Source of the DNA: Tamlana crocina
GTDB lineage: Bacteria > Bacteroidota > Bacteroidia > Flavobacteriales > Flavobacteriaceae
Direction of reading: 5' to 3'
Length of the DNA: 64,000 nt
NCBI GenBank assembly: GCA_040429635.1
Contig: CP158972.1
Span: 219,918-283,917 of the forward strand
In this document: piece by piece, positions 1 to 9,412 of the stretch
How the letters are laid out: each line of letters starts with the position of its first letter
Numbering within the stretch: the first letter of the stretch is position 1
The notes under the pieces: model-generated
Database searches by the model: none
The model's input: the letters and a program-made list of their open reading frames with translations, nothing else
What the model was told of the DNA's origin: nothing
Made by a program: the position numbers and the translations under genes

Positions 1-58
1 AAAGGATTCATCATTTAAACTAAAATTTACTAAACCCCTTTCAATAACTAACCAAACC

Positions 59-1996
59 ATGCAAAACCAAAAAAGAGCAATCATTGATTACGTATCGCCT
101 AGCGTTAATTGCGGTGAATTTTACATAAAACGTGTTGTTAACGAAATTGTTAATGTTGAAGCTCATATCATGGCCGATGGCCACGACGTTTTGGGTGCTT
201 CAGTTTTGTACAAGCACGAGAATGATAAAACTTGGAAAGAAAAGCGCATGTTGCTCCGTTCCAACGACGAGTGGCAAACTACTTTTTCTGTTGAAAAACA
301 AGGTTATTACACCTATAAAGTTGAAGCTTGGGTAGATTATGCCCTGAATTGGCGCTACGGGCTAATTAGAAAAATAAATGACGGGCAGCATGTGGTTTCA
401 GAATTGCTGGAAGGTGCTGAACTGATTGAGCCACTATTAAAAAAGGTAAATGCCGAAGACAAAAGCTACCTTGAACATTTAATACATATCTTTAAAAATG
501 ATAGCCATTACGGCGAGGCGATTACTGAAGCGGCAAAAGATAAACTCTACAACATATTTTTTGCCAATCCTTCAAAAATATTGGCCAACACCACAAAAGA
601 TTATCAAATTTTTGTAGATAGAAAACGGGCAAGATTCAGCACATGGTACGAGTTTTTCCCGCGTTCTGCATCGCAACACGAAGGAGTTCACGGTACTTTT
701 AACGATTGCATTCCGTTAATGCCAAGGATAAAAAGTATGGGGTTCGATGTGGTCTACCTGCCCCCCATTCACCCTATTGGCGAAGTAAACCGAAAAGGAA
801 AAAACAACACCACCGAGGCAAAACATGGCGACGTGGGCTCATGCTGGGGCATTGGCTCGCAGCATGGCGGCCATAAAGACATCCATCCGCAATTGGGCAG
901 TTTGGATGATTTTAAAGCATTGATCCAAGCGGCAAAAGACAACGACCTGGAAATCGCCATGGATTATGCCCTACAAGCTGCACCCGACCACCCTTGGGTA
1001 AAAGACCACCCCAAATGGTTTAAATGGCGACCCGACGGCACCGTTCAATATGCTGAAAATCCACCAAAAAAATATCAAGACATCCTTCCTATTTACTGGG
1101 AAAGCGAAGATTATAAAAACCTTTGGAACGAGTGTTTGGATATTTTAATGCACTGGATTGATTGTGGCGTTAAGATTTTCAGGGTGGATAACCCGCATAC
1201 CAAACCGTTCTATTTTTGGAATTGGATCATTTCAAAAGTAAAGGAAAAGTACCCCGATGTGATCTTTCTGGCCGAAGCTTTCACAGCTCCTAAAGTGATG
1301 CAGCAGTTGGCAAAACAAGGCTTTACGCAATCGTACACTTATTTTACATGGCGTGAAAGCAAGCACGACCTCATCCAATATGTTGAGGAATTGACCAAAA
1401 GTGAGCTAAAGGAATACATGCAGCCCAACTTTTGGCCCAACACGCCAGATATTAACCCGTACCATTTGCAGGGCGCTAACGAATCGATGCACATTATTCG
1501 CTATGCCTTGGCGGCAACGCTTAGCTCGTCCATAGGGATTTATGGACCTGTTTTCGAATATATGATATCGGCACCTTTACTAGGGAAAGAAGAGTATTTA
1601 AATTCCGAAAAATTCCAGTTTACACATTACGATTGGGACATAAAAAACAAACTGACCACTTTAATTGCGAAAATAAATTACATCAGGAACCTTAATGAGG
1701 CCCTGCAGCAAACCAACAACATTAAATTCTGCCATATCCAGAACGATAATTTAATCGCATTTTATAAGTGGAACCACGATAAAACCAACGAAATATTTGT
1801 GGTAATCAGTCTCGATTCGCACCACTCGCAGCAAGGCACCGTACAAGTGCCCTTGCACGATATTGGTGTGAACCACGGACACAACATTGAAATGCACGAC
1901 TTGATAACCGACAGTCGCTACAATTGGAACAATGAGTGGTGCTTTATAGAGTTGCACCCCACCATGCCGCTTCACATTTTCAAAATAAACAAATAA
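59..1996 (+). CDS. glgE: alpha-1,4-glucan:maltose-1-phosphate maltosyltransferase (GlgE), GH13_3
   Basis: Transfers maltose from maltose-1-phosphate to the non-reducing end of an alpha-1,4-glucan in the cytosol; this is the elongation step of the GlgE pathway. The protein is 645 aa, close to actinobacterial GlgE. An N-terminal beta domain (about 1-130) and helical region precede the GH13 barrel. The barrel shows the GlgE-type segment YLPPIHPIGEVNRKGKNN, the nucleophile motif FRVDNPHTKP (Asp377) and acid/base Glu406 in LAEAFT. Their 29-residue spacing equals my recollection of the Streptomyces enzyme (Asp394/Glu423). The ATG at 59 gives a full-length N-terminus. The next gene, a maltokinase, starts 1 bp after the stop, so enzyme and substrate supply are coupled. 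Other GH13 members are possible, but the PHTKPF motif and the kinase partner favour GlgE. Confidence 0.93.
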   Translation: MQNQKRAIIDYVSPSVNCGEFYIKRVVNEIVNVEAHIMADGHDVLGASVLYKHENDKTWKEKRMLLRSNDEWQTTFSVEKQGYYTYKVEAWVDYALNWRYGLIRKINDGQHVVSELLEGAELIEPLLKKVNAEDKSYLEHLIHIFKNDSHYGEAITEAAKDKLYNIFFANPSKILANTTKDYQIFVDRKRARFSTWYEFFPRSASQHEGVHGTFNDCIPLMPRIKSMGFDVVYLPPIHPIGEVNRKGKNNTTEAKHGDVGSCWGIGSQHGGHKDIHPQLGSLDDFKALIQAAKDNDLEIAMDYALQAAPDHPWVKDHPKWFKWRPDGTVQYAENPPKKYQDILPIYWESEDYKNLWNECLDILMHWIDCGVKIFRVDNPHTKPFYFWNWIISKVKEKYPDVIFLAEAFTAPKVMQQLAKQGFTQSYTYFTWRESKHDLIQYVEELTKSELKEYMQPNFWPNTPDINPYHLQGANESMHIIRYALAATLSSSIGIYGPVFEYMISAPLLGKEEYLNSEKFQFTHYDWDIKNKLTTLIAKINYIRNLNEALQQTNNIKFCHIQNDNLIAFYKWNHDKTNEIFVVISLDSHHSQQGTVQVPLHDIGVNHGHNIEMHDLITDSRYNWNNEWCFIELHPTMPLHIFKINK

Positions 1997-1997
1997 T

Positions 1998-3626
1998 ATG
2001 GCCAACAATGTTTCAACATCTTCGGTACAACCTGTTTTCGTGAGCGCTAAGCCATGGGAATCACTATTGGACCATACCGATTTTGTTAAAACATTTCTGC
2101 TAGATGTATTGCAAAACTATATTGTAGAGCAACGCTGGTACGGCGGTAAATCAAGCCAGTTAAAATACATCGAGCTGGTTGAATATTTCAAAATACAGCA
2201 AGATGGCGAGATTTATTTCGGACTCATTTTAGAGGTTAATTTCGTCGAAGCCTTTTATCAGCATTATTTTTTGCCCATTGCGTTTGTAACCGATGAAGAT
2301 TTTGCCAAGGAAAACCGTATTCTTCCTATTGAAATCAACAATCAATCGGGCTATATTATTGATGCCACGCACTTGGAAGCCTTCAGGAAATTGGTTTTTG
2401 AACGCATTGCCACCGCCGAGCCTAAAGACACTACAAAAGTGCAATACCACAAAAGTCATTTATTTAAAAATTTGACTTACGAATCGTCAAGATTCATGGG
2501 CTTGGAGCAAAGCAACACCTCTTTGGTGTATAACGAAAAATACGTTTTAAAGTTTTTTAGGCGCATTTTCGCCGATAAAAACCCCGATTACGAAATGAGT
2601 CGGTTTTTATCCGAAAAAAAGGAGTTTAAAAACACCCCGGCGTATTTGGGCAGTATTAATTTGGTCGATTCCAACTCGGCAAACATCACGATTGGGTTGA
2701 TGCAAAAAATGATTCCGAATGAAGGCGATGCTTGGGAATACATGTTAAAAGAATTGCATAAAGTCTTTTCAAACATCGAGTATAAAAACATCCATATAGA
2801 CGCACTGCCAAACACCGAATTGTACCAACGTTTAAAAATTAAAGACGTACCGGCCGAAATTATTGACTGGGCAGGCTTAAACATTTTTACCCAGGTACGC
2901 ACTTTGGCCAAGCGCACCGCCGAAATGCACATCGCATTAGGCTCGGAGTTTGAAGAAACCGCTTTTACCCCAGCCCATTACAACAACGATTATACCGTTT
3001 GGCTTAAAAACAAAATGCTTTACCAATTTCAAAACCGACTGAATACCATTGAAAACAACCTCCATAAATTGGAGGGTATCGCTTTAGATTTGGCCAATGA
3101 ATTTTTGGACAAAAAAAATCTGATTAGGAAGCGTTTTCTCAATTTCGACTGGACGAAGCTAAAAGGCGAGCGCATCCGTATTCACGGCGATTATCATTTG
3201 GGGCAAGTTTTGGTAAAAAACAACGATTTTTACATCCTCGATTTTGAAGGCGAACCCGAAAGCACCATTCGAGACCGTACGGTAAAACAACCGCCTTTAA
3301 AAGATGTGGCCGGTTTGTTCCGTTCGTTCCATTACGCTATTTATGCTAACGTTTTCAACAATAAAGAACAATACAAAGCCTCTTTGGAACAATTATTCAA
3401 AGCTTCCGAGATTTTGTATCGTTTTATAACGGGTCTGTTTTTGGGTACTTACGTTACCGAAACACAAAACGCCAACCTCAACTTAGGGTACAACCAAGAG
3501 CGTATTTTCATCTTGAAATATTGTTTGCTTGAAAAAGCAATTTACGAATTGGGTTACGAACTCAACTCGCGCCCACAGTGGGCAGCAATCCCTTTAAAGG
3601 GAATTTCTAATATTATAAATCATTAA
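1998..3626 (+). CDS. maltokinase-like phosphotransferase (Mak/Pep2 type)
   Basis: Predicted to phosphorylate maltose with ATP to maltose-1-phosphate, the donor for GlgE. The 542-aa protein has an N-terminal cap ending near residue 140. An aminoglycoside-phosphotransferase-like kinase fold follows, with an ATP-binding lysine region (VLKFFRRI), the catalytic loop HGDYHLGQ (about 396-403) and the Mg-binding DFEGEP that follows. The motif QRWYGGKS near residue 45 is typical of the N-terminus of maltokinases and of the kinase half of TreS-Mak fusions. It starts 1 bp after glgE and is followed 5 bp later by glgB. No trehalose synthase (TreS) is visible, so the maltose source lies elsewhere or upstream of the window. 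Confidence 0.88.
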   Translation: MANNVSTSSVQPVFVSAKPWESLLDHTDFVKTFLLDVLQNYIVEQRWYGGKSSQLKYIELVEYFKIQQDGEIYFGLILEVNFVEAFYQHYFLPIAFVTDEDFAKENRILPIEINNQSGYIIDATHLEAFRKLVFERIATAEPKDTTKVQYHKSHLFKNLTYESSRFMGLEQSNTSLVYNEKYVLKFFRRIFADKNPDYEMSRFLSEKKEFKNTPAYLGSINLVDSNSANITIGLMQKMIPNEGDAWEYMLKELHKVFSNIEYKNIHIDALPNTELYQRLKIKDVPAEIIDWAGLNIFTQVRTLAKRTAEMHIALGSEFEETAFTPAHYNNDYTVWLKNKMLYQFQNRLNTIENNLHKLEGIALDLANEFLDKKNLIRKRFLNFDWTKLKGERIRIHGDYHLGQVLVKNNDFYILDFEGEPESTIRDRTVKQPPLKDVAGLFRSFHYAIYANVFNNKEQYKASLEQLFKASEILYRFITGLFLGTYVTETQNANLNLGYNQERIFILKYCLLEKAIYELGYELNSRPQWAAIPLKGISNIINH

Positions 3627-3631
3627 AATAT

Positions 3632-5542
3632 ATGGCACAAGTAAAAGTTCACAGTTTATTTACAGAATTCGACATCAACCTTTTTAAGGCCGGTAAACAC
3701 TACAGGCTTTACGAAAAATTTGGTTCGCACCTTGTTACCGTTGATGGCATTGAAGGCGTTTATTTTGCCGTTTGGGCACCTAGCGCCAAACAGGTTTCTG
3801 TAGTTGGTGACTTTAATTATTGGATTGAAGGCGAGCACCAACTTAACGTACGTTGGGACTCCAGTGGTATTTGGGAAGGTTTTATTCCGCTTGTAGAAAA
3901 AGGAGCCAAGTACAAATACAAAATCCAGAGCCATAACAATGATATTAAAACCGAAAAGGCCGACCCCTATGCTAGAAGATGTGAGCATCCGCCTAGCACG
4001 GCATCCATTGTTTGGGACGACGGCTACAAGTGGAAAGACAGCACTTGGATGAAAAAACGAAAAAAACACAATGCATTGGATGCGCCTTATTCAGTTTACG
4101 AAGTGCATTTGGGCTCCTGGAAAAAACACGTTGAAGAAGACCGTTTTTTATCCTATTACGAACTGGCAGACGAATTGGTAAACTACGTCAAGGACATGAA
4201 CTTTACCCACGTAGAGCTGATGCCTATTATGGAATATCCGTACGATCCGTCATGGGGCTACCAGCTCACGGGTTATTTCGCGCCCACATCACGCTTTGGC
4301 TACCCCGAGGAATTCAAATATTTAATTGATAAATTACACCAAAACGATATCGGCATTATTTTAGACTGGGTACCATCGCATTTCCCGGAAGATGCGCACG
4401 GGCTCGGCTTTTTTGATGGCTCGCATCTTTATGAACACCCCGACAAACGGAAAGGTTACCACCAAGATTGGAAAAGTTTGATTTTTAATTACGAACGCAA
4501 TGAAGTACGCTCGTTCTTAATCAGTAACGCCATTTTTTGGATGGACCAATACCACGCCGATGGCCTGCGTGTGGATGCCGTAGCATCCATGTTGTTTTTA
4601 GATTATTCACGCGAAGATGGCGAATGGGAACCCAACATTTATGGCGGTCGCGAAAACTTGGCTGTTATCAGTTTCCTAAAAGAACTGAATGAAGAAATTT
4701 ACGCCTCCTTCCCCGATGTGCAAACCATCGCAGAAGAATCGACCGCATTCCCAATGGTATCGCGACCCACTTTTTTTGGTGGGCTCGGTTTCGGAATGAA
4801 ATGGATGATGGGCTGGATGCACGACACTTTGGAGTATTTTGCCAAAGACCCCGTGTATCGTAAATACCACCACAATGAAATTACCTTTAGTTTGGCCTAC
4901 GCCTTTACCGAAAACTTTATGTTGCCTCTATCGCACGACGAGGTGGTGTATGGTAAAAACTCCATTTTAGGGCGTATGCCTGGCGACGAGTGGCAGCGTT
5001 TTGCCAACCTGCGCTTGCTGTACGGCTACATGTTTACCCATCCTGGAACCAAACTTTTATTCATGGGTGGCGAATTTGGACAGTACAACGAATGGGATTT
5101 CCAAGAAAGTTTAGATTGGAATCTTTTGGATTTTAAACCCCACCAAGACACCAAAAATTATTACAAGGCACTAAACAAATTTTATAAAACCACACCCGCA
5201 TTGTTCGAAAAACCATTCACTGGCGAAGGCTTTGAATGGATAAGCTACGGCGACCACGAAAATTGCGTTATCTCCTATATCCGTAAAGGTTATAAAGCTG
5301 AAAACAATGTGGTGGTGGTCTGCAATTTAACACCGGCCATAAGAGAAAAATACCGCATCGGCCTTCCTGTAAAAGGGAAACTGAAAGAAGTTTTTAATAG
5401 CGACTTGAAGGAATTTGGCGGTAGCGGTGTTTCAAACACAAAAGACATCAGCATTAAAAAAACGGCATGGAATGGCAAAGATTATTCTGCAGAGATAACA
5501 TTGCCCCCATTGGCGGTTACCGTTTTTGAGTTCAAATCCTAA
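3632..5542 (+). CDS. glgB: 1,4-alpha-glucan branching enzyme GlgB
   Basis: Introduces alpha-1,6 branches into linear alpha-glucan. The 636-aa protein has an N-terminal CBM48 module (about 40-130, FAVWAPSAKQVSVVGDFNYW), then a GH13 barrel and a C-terminal beta domain. Catalytic positions read directly: nucleophile Asp315 in GLRVDAV, acid/base Glu368 in IAEES, and transition-state Asp436 in LSHDEVVYGK. Length matches the shorter GlgB class without the extra N-terminal repeat. It is the third gene of the glgE-mak-glgB operon, so elongation and branching of the polymer are co-expressed, as in actinobacterial GlgE clusters. No glgA or glgC is present in the window. Confidence 0.95.
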   Translation: MAQVKVHSLFTEFDINLFKAGKHYRLYEKFGSHLVTVDGIEGVYFAVWAPSAKQVSVVGDFNYWIEGEHQLNVRWDSSGIWEGFIPLVEKGAKYKYKIQSHNNDIKTEKADPYARRCEHPPSTASIVWDDGYKWKDSTWMKKRKKHNALDAPYSVYEVHLGSWKKHVEEDRFLSYYELADELVNYVKDMNFTHVELMPIMEYPYDPSWGYQLTGYFAPTSRFGYPEEFKYLIDKLHQNDIGIILDWVPSHFPEDAHGLGFFDGSHLYEHPDKRKGYHQDWKSLIFNYERNEVRSFLISNAIFWMDQYHADGLRVDAVASMLFLDYSREDGEWEPNIYGGRENLAVISFLKELNEEIYASFPDVQTIAEESTAFPMVSRPTFFGGLGFGMKWMMGWMHDTLEYFAKDPVYRKYHHNEITFSLAYAFTENFMLPLSHDEVVYGKNSILGRMPGDEWQRFANLRLLYGYMFTHPGTKLLFMGGEFGQYNEWDFQESLDWNLLDFKPHQDTKNYYKALNKFYKTTPALFEKPFTGEGFEWISYGDHENCVISYIRKGYKAENNVVVVCNLTPAIREKYRIGLPVKGKLKEVFNSDLKEFGGSGVSNTKDISIKKTAWNGKDYSAEITLPPLAVTVFEFKS

Positions 5543-5548
5543 AAACTA

Positions 5549-5592
5549 AAGCTTTTGTCCTTGATCATTAAAACCGCTAAGGGCAAAAGCTT
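5549..5592 (+). terminator. hairpin just after glgB, possible 3' end
   Basis: Arms AAGCTTTTGTCC (5549-5560) and GGGCAAAAGCTT (5581-5592) pair over 12 positions with one G-U, around a 20-nt loop. It starts 7 bp after the glgB stop. There is no T-run, so it may stabilise or process the mRNA end rather than terminate. The rest of the gap to 5823 is AT-rich and shows no convincing gene. Confidence 0.35.
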
Positions 5593-5823
5593 CTTCATCG
5601 GGCTTCATATCAAATATTTATACAAAAACGCTCTTTTTTGTAATAAATCATGTGTTACAACAATATGTAAATTCATTCAACCTAACATCCATTGTATATT
5701 CGATAAGTATATGACTGAATATTTGAGCATTACACAAATTTCTTATCAATTTTTTAATAAAATTAACCGCATAATAATTTTTAAAATTAGTACTTTCGGT
5801 TATTATTATACACGCATAATATT

Positions 5824-8226
5824 ATGATTTTAAACACCGAATTAGAATATAAAGGAAACCTGTTTCCTTCCAAAATAATAAAGTACGAAAAGAACCTTAA
5901 CGTGCTTTCGTTCACCACAGAAAATGGCGTAAAACTTGAAGTTACCGTGCGCCGCGACAGTATCCTTCGTTTTAGGTTTACCACCACAGGTATTTTTGAC
6001 AATGATTTTTCGTATGCCATTACAAAATATGCCAGCCGTGGTTACAACCATCTGGAAGTTACCGAAGACGACGATAATTACATAATCACCACTTCAAAAC
6101 TCATTTGCCATATTTCGAAATTAGATTTGCGTTCGTCTATTTACGATGCCAAAGACAAGAGTTTAATTTGCGAAGACGAATTGGGCTTCCACTGGGAAGA
6201 AAGTTACGAGTTTGGTGGCGATGTGGTAAAAATGTCGAAAACCGCACAACCCGGAGAAAGCTATTACGGTTTGGGCGACAAACCTGTAGATAACAACTTA
6301 AAGGGCAAGCGTTTTGAGAATTGGGTAACCGACTCTTACGCCTACGGCCGCGATACCGACCCTATTTACAAAACCATACCGTTTTACACGGCTTTGCACA
6401 ATAAAAAATCGTACGGTATCTTTTTTGATAATACCTTCCGTTCGTATTTCGATTTTTGCAGCGAACGTCGCAACATCTCCAGTTTTTGGGCACATGGCGG
6501 CGAAATGAACTATTATTTCATCTATGGCCCTGAAATGTCGGAAGTCGTGGCCAATTACACCGATTTAACCGGAAAACCCCACGAAATGCCGGCGCTTTGG
6601 GCTTTGGGCTACCACCAGTGTAAATGGAGTTATTATCCAGAATCGAACGTAAAGGAAATCACCGCCAAATTCAGGGAGCTTAAAATTCCTTGCGATGCCA
6701 TTTATTTGGATATCGATTATATGGAAGGCTTTAGGTGTTTTACTTGGAGCAAAGAGTATTTCCCCGACCCGAAACGTATGGTTAAGGAATTGGCCGATGA
6801 TGGCTTTAAAACCATCGTGATTATCGACCCAGGAATTAAGATCGATATGGATTATTCGGTATTCAAGGAAGGGCTTGAAAAAGACTATTTCTGTAAACGT
6901 GCCGATGGCCCATACATGAAAGGAAAAGTGTGGCCGGGCGAATGTTATTTCCCCGATTTTACAAAGCCGGAAGTGCGCGAATGGTGGTCCGATCTTTTCA
7001 AGGAATTGGTTGAAGATATAGGCGTAAAAGGCGTTTGGAACGATATGAACGAACCCGCCGTTATGGATGTTCCCGGGAAGTCGTTCCCCGACGATGTACG
7101 CCACGATTACGACGGCAACCCTTGTAGCCACCGTAAAGCACACAATATTTACGGTATGCAAATGGCCCGCGCTACCTACCAAGGTTTAAAGAAATTCTCT
7201 TACCCGAAACGACCTTTTGTCATCACTAGGGCGGCCTATTCGGGTACACAGCGCTATACCTCGAGTTGGACCGGCGATAACGTGGCCACTTGGGACCACT
7301 TAAACATTGCCAATTTACAGGCGCAACGTATGGCCATGTCTGGATTTTCGTTTGTAGGATCGGATATTGGCGGATTTGCCGAGCAACCCAATGGCGAACT
7401 GTACGCGCGATGGATCCAATTGGGTATTTTCCACCCGTTCTGCAGAACGCACTCCTCTGGCGACCATGGCGACCAGGAGCCTTGGGCTTTTGGAAAAACC
7501 ATAACCGATGTGGTTCGTAAGTTTATCGAGCTGCGTTATCAACTGCTACCGTACTTGTACACGGCGTTTTGGCGCTATGCCGATGAGGGTATTCCAATTT
7601 TAAAATCGTTGGTGCTTTACGACCAAGAAGACTCGCAAACCCATTACCGAAACGATGAGTTTATTTTCGGTGAAAAGATACTAGCATGTCCAGTTAACGG
7701 ACCGAACCAAAAAGGAAGACGCATGTACATTCCTCGAGGCCAATGGTACAATTTCTGGACCGATGAAGTGGTGAAAGGTGGACAAGAAATTTGGGTAGAT
7801 GCCGATTTAGACAGCATGCCTATTTTTGTAAGCGAAGGTGCCATTATCCCTAAATACCCGATACAGCAGTATGTGGGCGAAAAAACCATCGACGAGCTTA
7901 TTTTAGATGTGTATTACAAAGAAGGCAAGGAAGAATCCATGGTGTACGAAGATGCCGGTGATGGTTACGATTACATAAAAGGCCGTTATAGCTTAAGAAA
8001 CTTTAAGCTGCACGGTAAAAAGGACGAGCTGATTATTCAACAACACAAGTCTGGAAAATATGTAACCACTTATAAAACCTTTAAATTGAACTTGCACGGC
8101 CTACCGTTCAAAATATCTAAAATAGAGGTTGATAATGTGGAGATTCCGTTTGATCAACTTAAAATAGATGGCGAGAATTCGTTAACCTTAACCAAAGAGT
8201 TTACAGAGTTGCATATTATGGCTTAA
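5824..8226 (+). CDS. glycoside hydrolase family 31 alpha-glucosidase
   Basis: Predicted to release glucose from the non-reducing ends of alpha-glucosides. The 800-aa protein has an N-terminal galactose-mutarotase-like beta domain (to about 240), a (beta/alpha)8 barrel and C-terminal beta domains. The GH31 nucleophile signature WNDMNEP is present with Asp407. Acid/base Asp485 sits in SSWTGDNVATWDHL, and SGFSFVGSDIGGF follows. I see no signal peptide, so it probably acts in the cytosol on maltodextrins. It lies 281 bp downstream of glgB on the same strand and ends at a strong terminator, so it may be a separate transcript. Its position suggests turnover of the polymer made by the preceding operon. 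Confidence 0.93.
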   Translation: MILNTELEYKGNLFPSKIIKYEKNLNVLSFTTENGVKLEVTVRRDSILRFRFTTTGIFDNDFSYAITKYASRGYNHLEVTEDDDNYIITTSKLICHISKLDLRSSIYDAKDKSLICEDELGFHWEESYEFGGDVVKMSKTAQPGESYYGLGDKPVDNNLKGKRFENWVTDSYAYGRDTDPIYKTIPFYTALHNKKSYGIFFDNTFRSYFDFCSERRNISSFWAHGGEMNYYFIYGPEMSEVVANYTDLTGKPHEMPALWALGYHQCKWSYYPESNVKEITAKFRELKIPCDAIYLDIDYMEGFRCFTWSKEYFPDPKRMVKELADDGFKTIVIIDPGIKIDMDYSVFKEGLEKDYFCKRADGPYMKGKVWPGECYFPDFTKPEVREWWSDLFKELVEDIGVKGVWNDMNEPAVMDVPGKSFPDDVRHDYDGNPCSHRKAHNIYGMQMARATYQGLKKFSYPKRPFVITRAAYSGTQRYTSSWTGDNVATWDHLNIANLQAQRMAMSGFSFVGSDIGGFAEQPNGELYARWIQLGIFHPFCRTHSSGDHGDQEPWAFGKTITDVVRKFIELRYQLLPYLYTAFWRYADEGIPILKSLVLYDQEDSQTHYRNDEFIFGEKILACPVNGPNQKGRRMYIPRGQWYNFWTDEVVKGGQEIWVDADLDSMPIFVSEGAIIPKYPIQQYVGEKTIDELILDVYYKEGKEESMVYEDAGDGYDYIKGRYSLRNFKLHGKKDELIIQQHKSGKYVTTYKTFKLNLHGLPFKISKIEVDNVEIPFDQLKIDGENSLTLTKEFTELHIMA

Positions 8227-8250
8227 ACCCCGTTGCAAGCACATAGTAAA

Positions 8251-8280
8251 AAAACCCTGCTTTTTAGCGGGGTTTTTTTA
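8251..8280 (+). terminator. rho-independent terminator after the GH31 gene
   Basis: AAAACCCTGC (8251-8260), a 6-nt loop and GCGGGGTTTT (8267-8276) form a 10-bp stem with one T-G pair, followed by a T-run. It lies 25 bp after the alpha-glucosidase stop. Confidence 0.9.
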
Positions 8281-8368
8281 TACCTAAAAGTAAAAGCGCC
8301 ACCTTCTTTGTAAGAAATATTTTTAATATTGGTTTGTTGTCTCTATATTTATCTTATTCTTGTGCTAG

Positions 8369-8400
8369 CATGAGTATGCAGTAACATGAGTATGCAGTAA
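8369..8400. repeat. two perfect tandem copies of a 16-bp unit
   Basis: CATGAGTATGCAGTAA occurs at 8369-8384 and again at 8385-8400 without mismatch, 63 bp before the DUF3800 start. A GGAGG at about 8433 is too far from the start codon to be its ribosome-binding site. The copies could be binding-site repeats or a small slippage or insertion duplication. Confidence 0.85.
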
Positions 8401-8463
8401 ATAGCAGAAATATATTCTGCCAAGTAAAAAATAGGAGGACTTTTTAACAGATTAAAAATTGAA

Positions 8464-9279
8464 ATGGGAAAAAATAAGTTAATGGATTATCATCGCTTTT
8501 TAGACGAAGCTGGAGATACCACTTTCTATGGTAAAGGCAAGAAGAACATTATTGGACAGAATGGTGTATCAAAAACCTTTATTCTTGGCATGATAAAAGT
8601 AAAAGATCCGCTAGATGAGGTAAGAGATAAAATAAATGCCCTTCAAAATAAAATTGTTAACGATGAGTTTTATCACGTCCCAAGTGTCTTAAAGAAAATC
8701 GAAAGAACTGGTTATTATTTGCACGCTACTGATGATTTGCCTGAAGTCAGAAAAGAAATGTTCGATTTAATGAAAACTATAAATTGTAGTTTTGAAGCTG
8801 TTGTAGGCAGAAAAAATATTGAGCGCTATGAAACAAAGCACAAAGGTAAAGAGGAGTATTTTTATGCAGACCTACTCTCCCATTTACTTAAGAATAAACT
8901 ATCAAAACACGACAAGCTTGTTATGCATATTTCAGAACGTGGAAAAAGTACTAAAAACCATAATTTGGAACTGGCTTTTCTAAAGGCTAAACAAAGATTT
9001 TCAAAAAATAACGGAGATAAGGAATCAAAAACTAAAGTTGTTTTTAATGTAAACTACCCAACAAAAGACCCTCTATTAAATTTAGCAGATTATTTCTGCT
9101 GGACTATTCAACGTGTGTTTGAAAGAGGAGAAATTAGATACTATAACTTTGTTAAAGACCAAGTAAAATTGGTAATTGATTTATACGATACTAAGAATTA
9201 TGATGGGTGGAAAAATTATTACGACAACCGTAAAAACCCATTAACAGCTAAAAATAAAATAAGCCCACTAAAACACTAA
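8464..9279 (+). CDS. DUF3800 domain protein
   Basis: The N-terminus YHRFLDEAGDTTFYG matches the acidic opening motif (Y-x-DE-S/A-GD) of DUF3800. Proteins of this family have a predicted RNase H-like fold, unknown function, and frequently sit near mobile elements or defence genes. A second conserved block, PLLNLADYFCWTIQRVFERGE (in part), lies near residues 200-220 and carries the usual late Asp. Length is 271 aa, or 265 aa if the second ATG (8482) is used, which would put the motif at the very N-terminus. It stands alone, with an upstream terminator and tandem repeat, and its sequence is visibly more AT- and Lys-rich than its neighbours, suggesting acquisition. Nuclease activity is an inference only. 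Confidence 0.8.
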   Translation: MGKNKLMDYHRFLDEAGDTTFYGKGKKNIIGQNGVSKTFILGMIKVKDPLDEVRDKINALQNKIVNDEFYHVPSVLKKIERTGYYLHATDDLPEVRKEMFDLMKTINCSFEAVVGRKNIERYETKHKGKEEYFYADLLSHLLKNKLSKHDKLVMHISERGKSTKNHNLELAFLKAKQRFSKNNGDKESKTKVVFNVNYPTKDPLLNLADYFCWTIQRVFERGEIRYYNFVKDQVKLVIDLYDTKNYDGWKNYYDNRKNPLTAKNKISPLKH

Positions 9280-9412
9280 TTCCAAATTAAATTTGAAATA
9301 ACGACTTGGAGTCGACTTTCGTGTTTCGCAGACTTAACTAGTGCAAATGTACGAATTTTTATGAACTTATAAAAATTTATTAACAATAACAAATCCCTTT
9401 ATTTCACAAAAA

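Noticed and set aside
5555-5827. 90-codon open frame between glgB and the GH31 gene
   Set aside because: No signal, domain or plausible composition, starts within a hairpin; best explained as chance.
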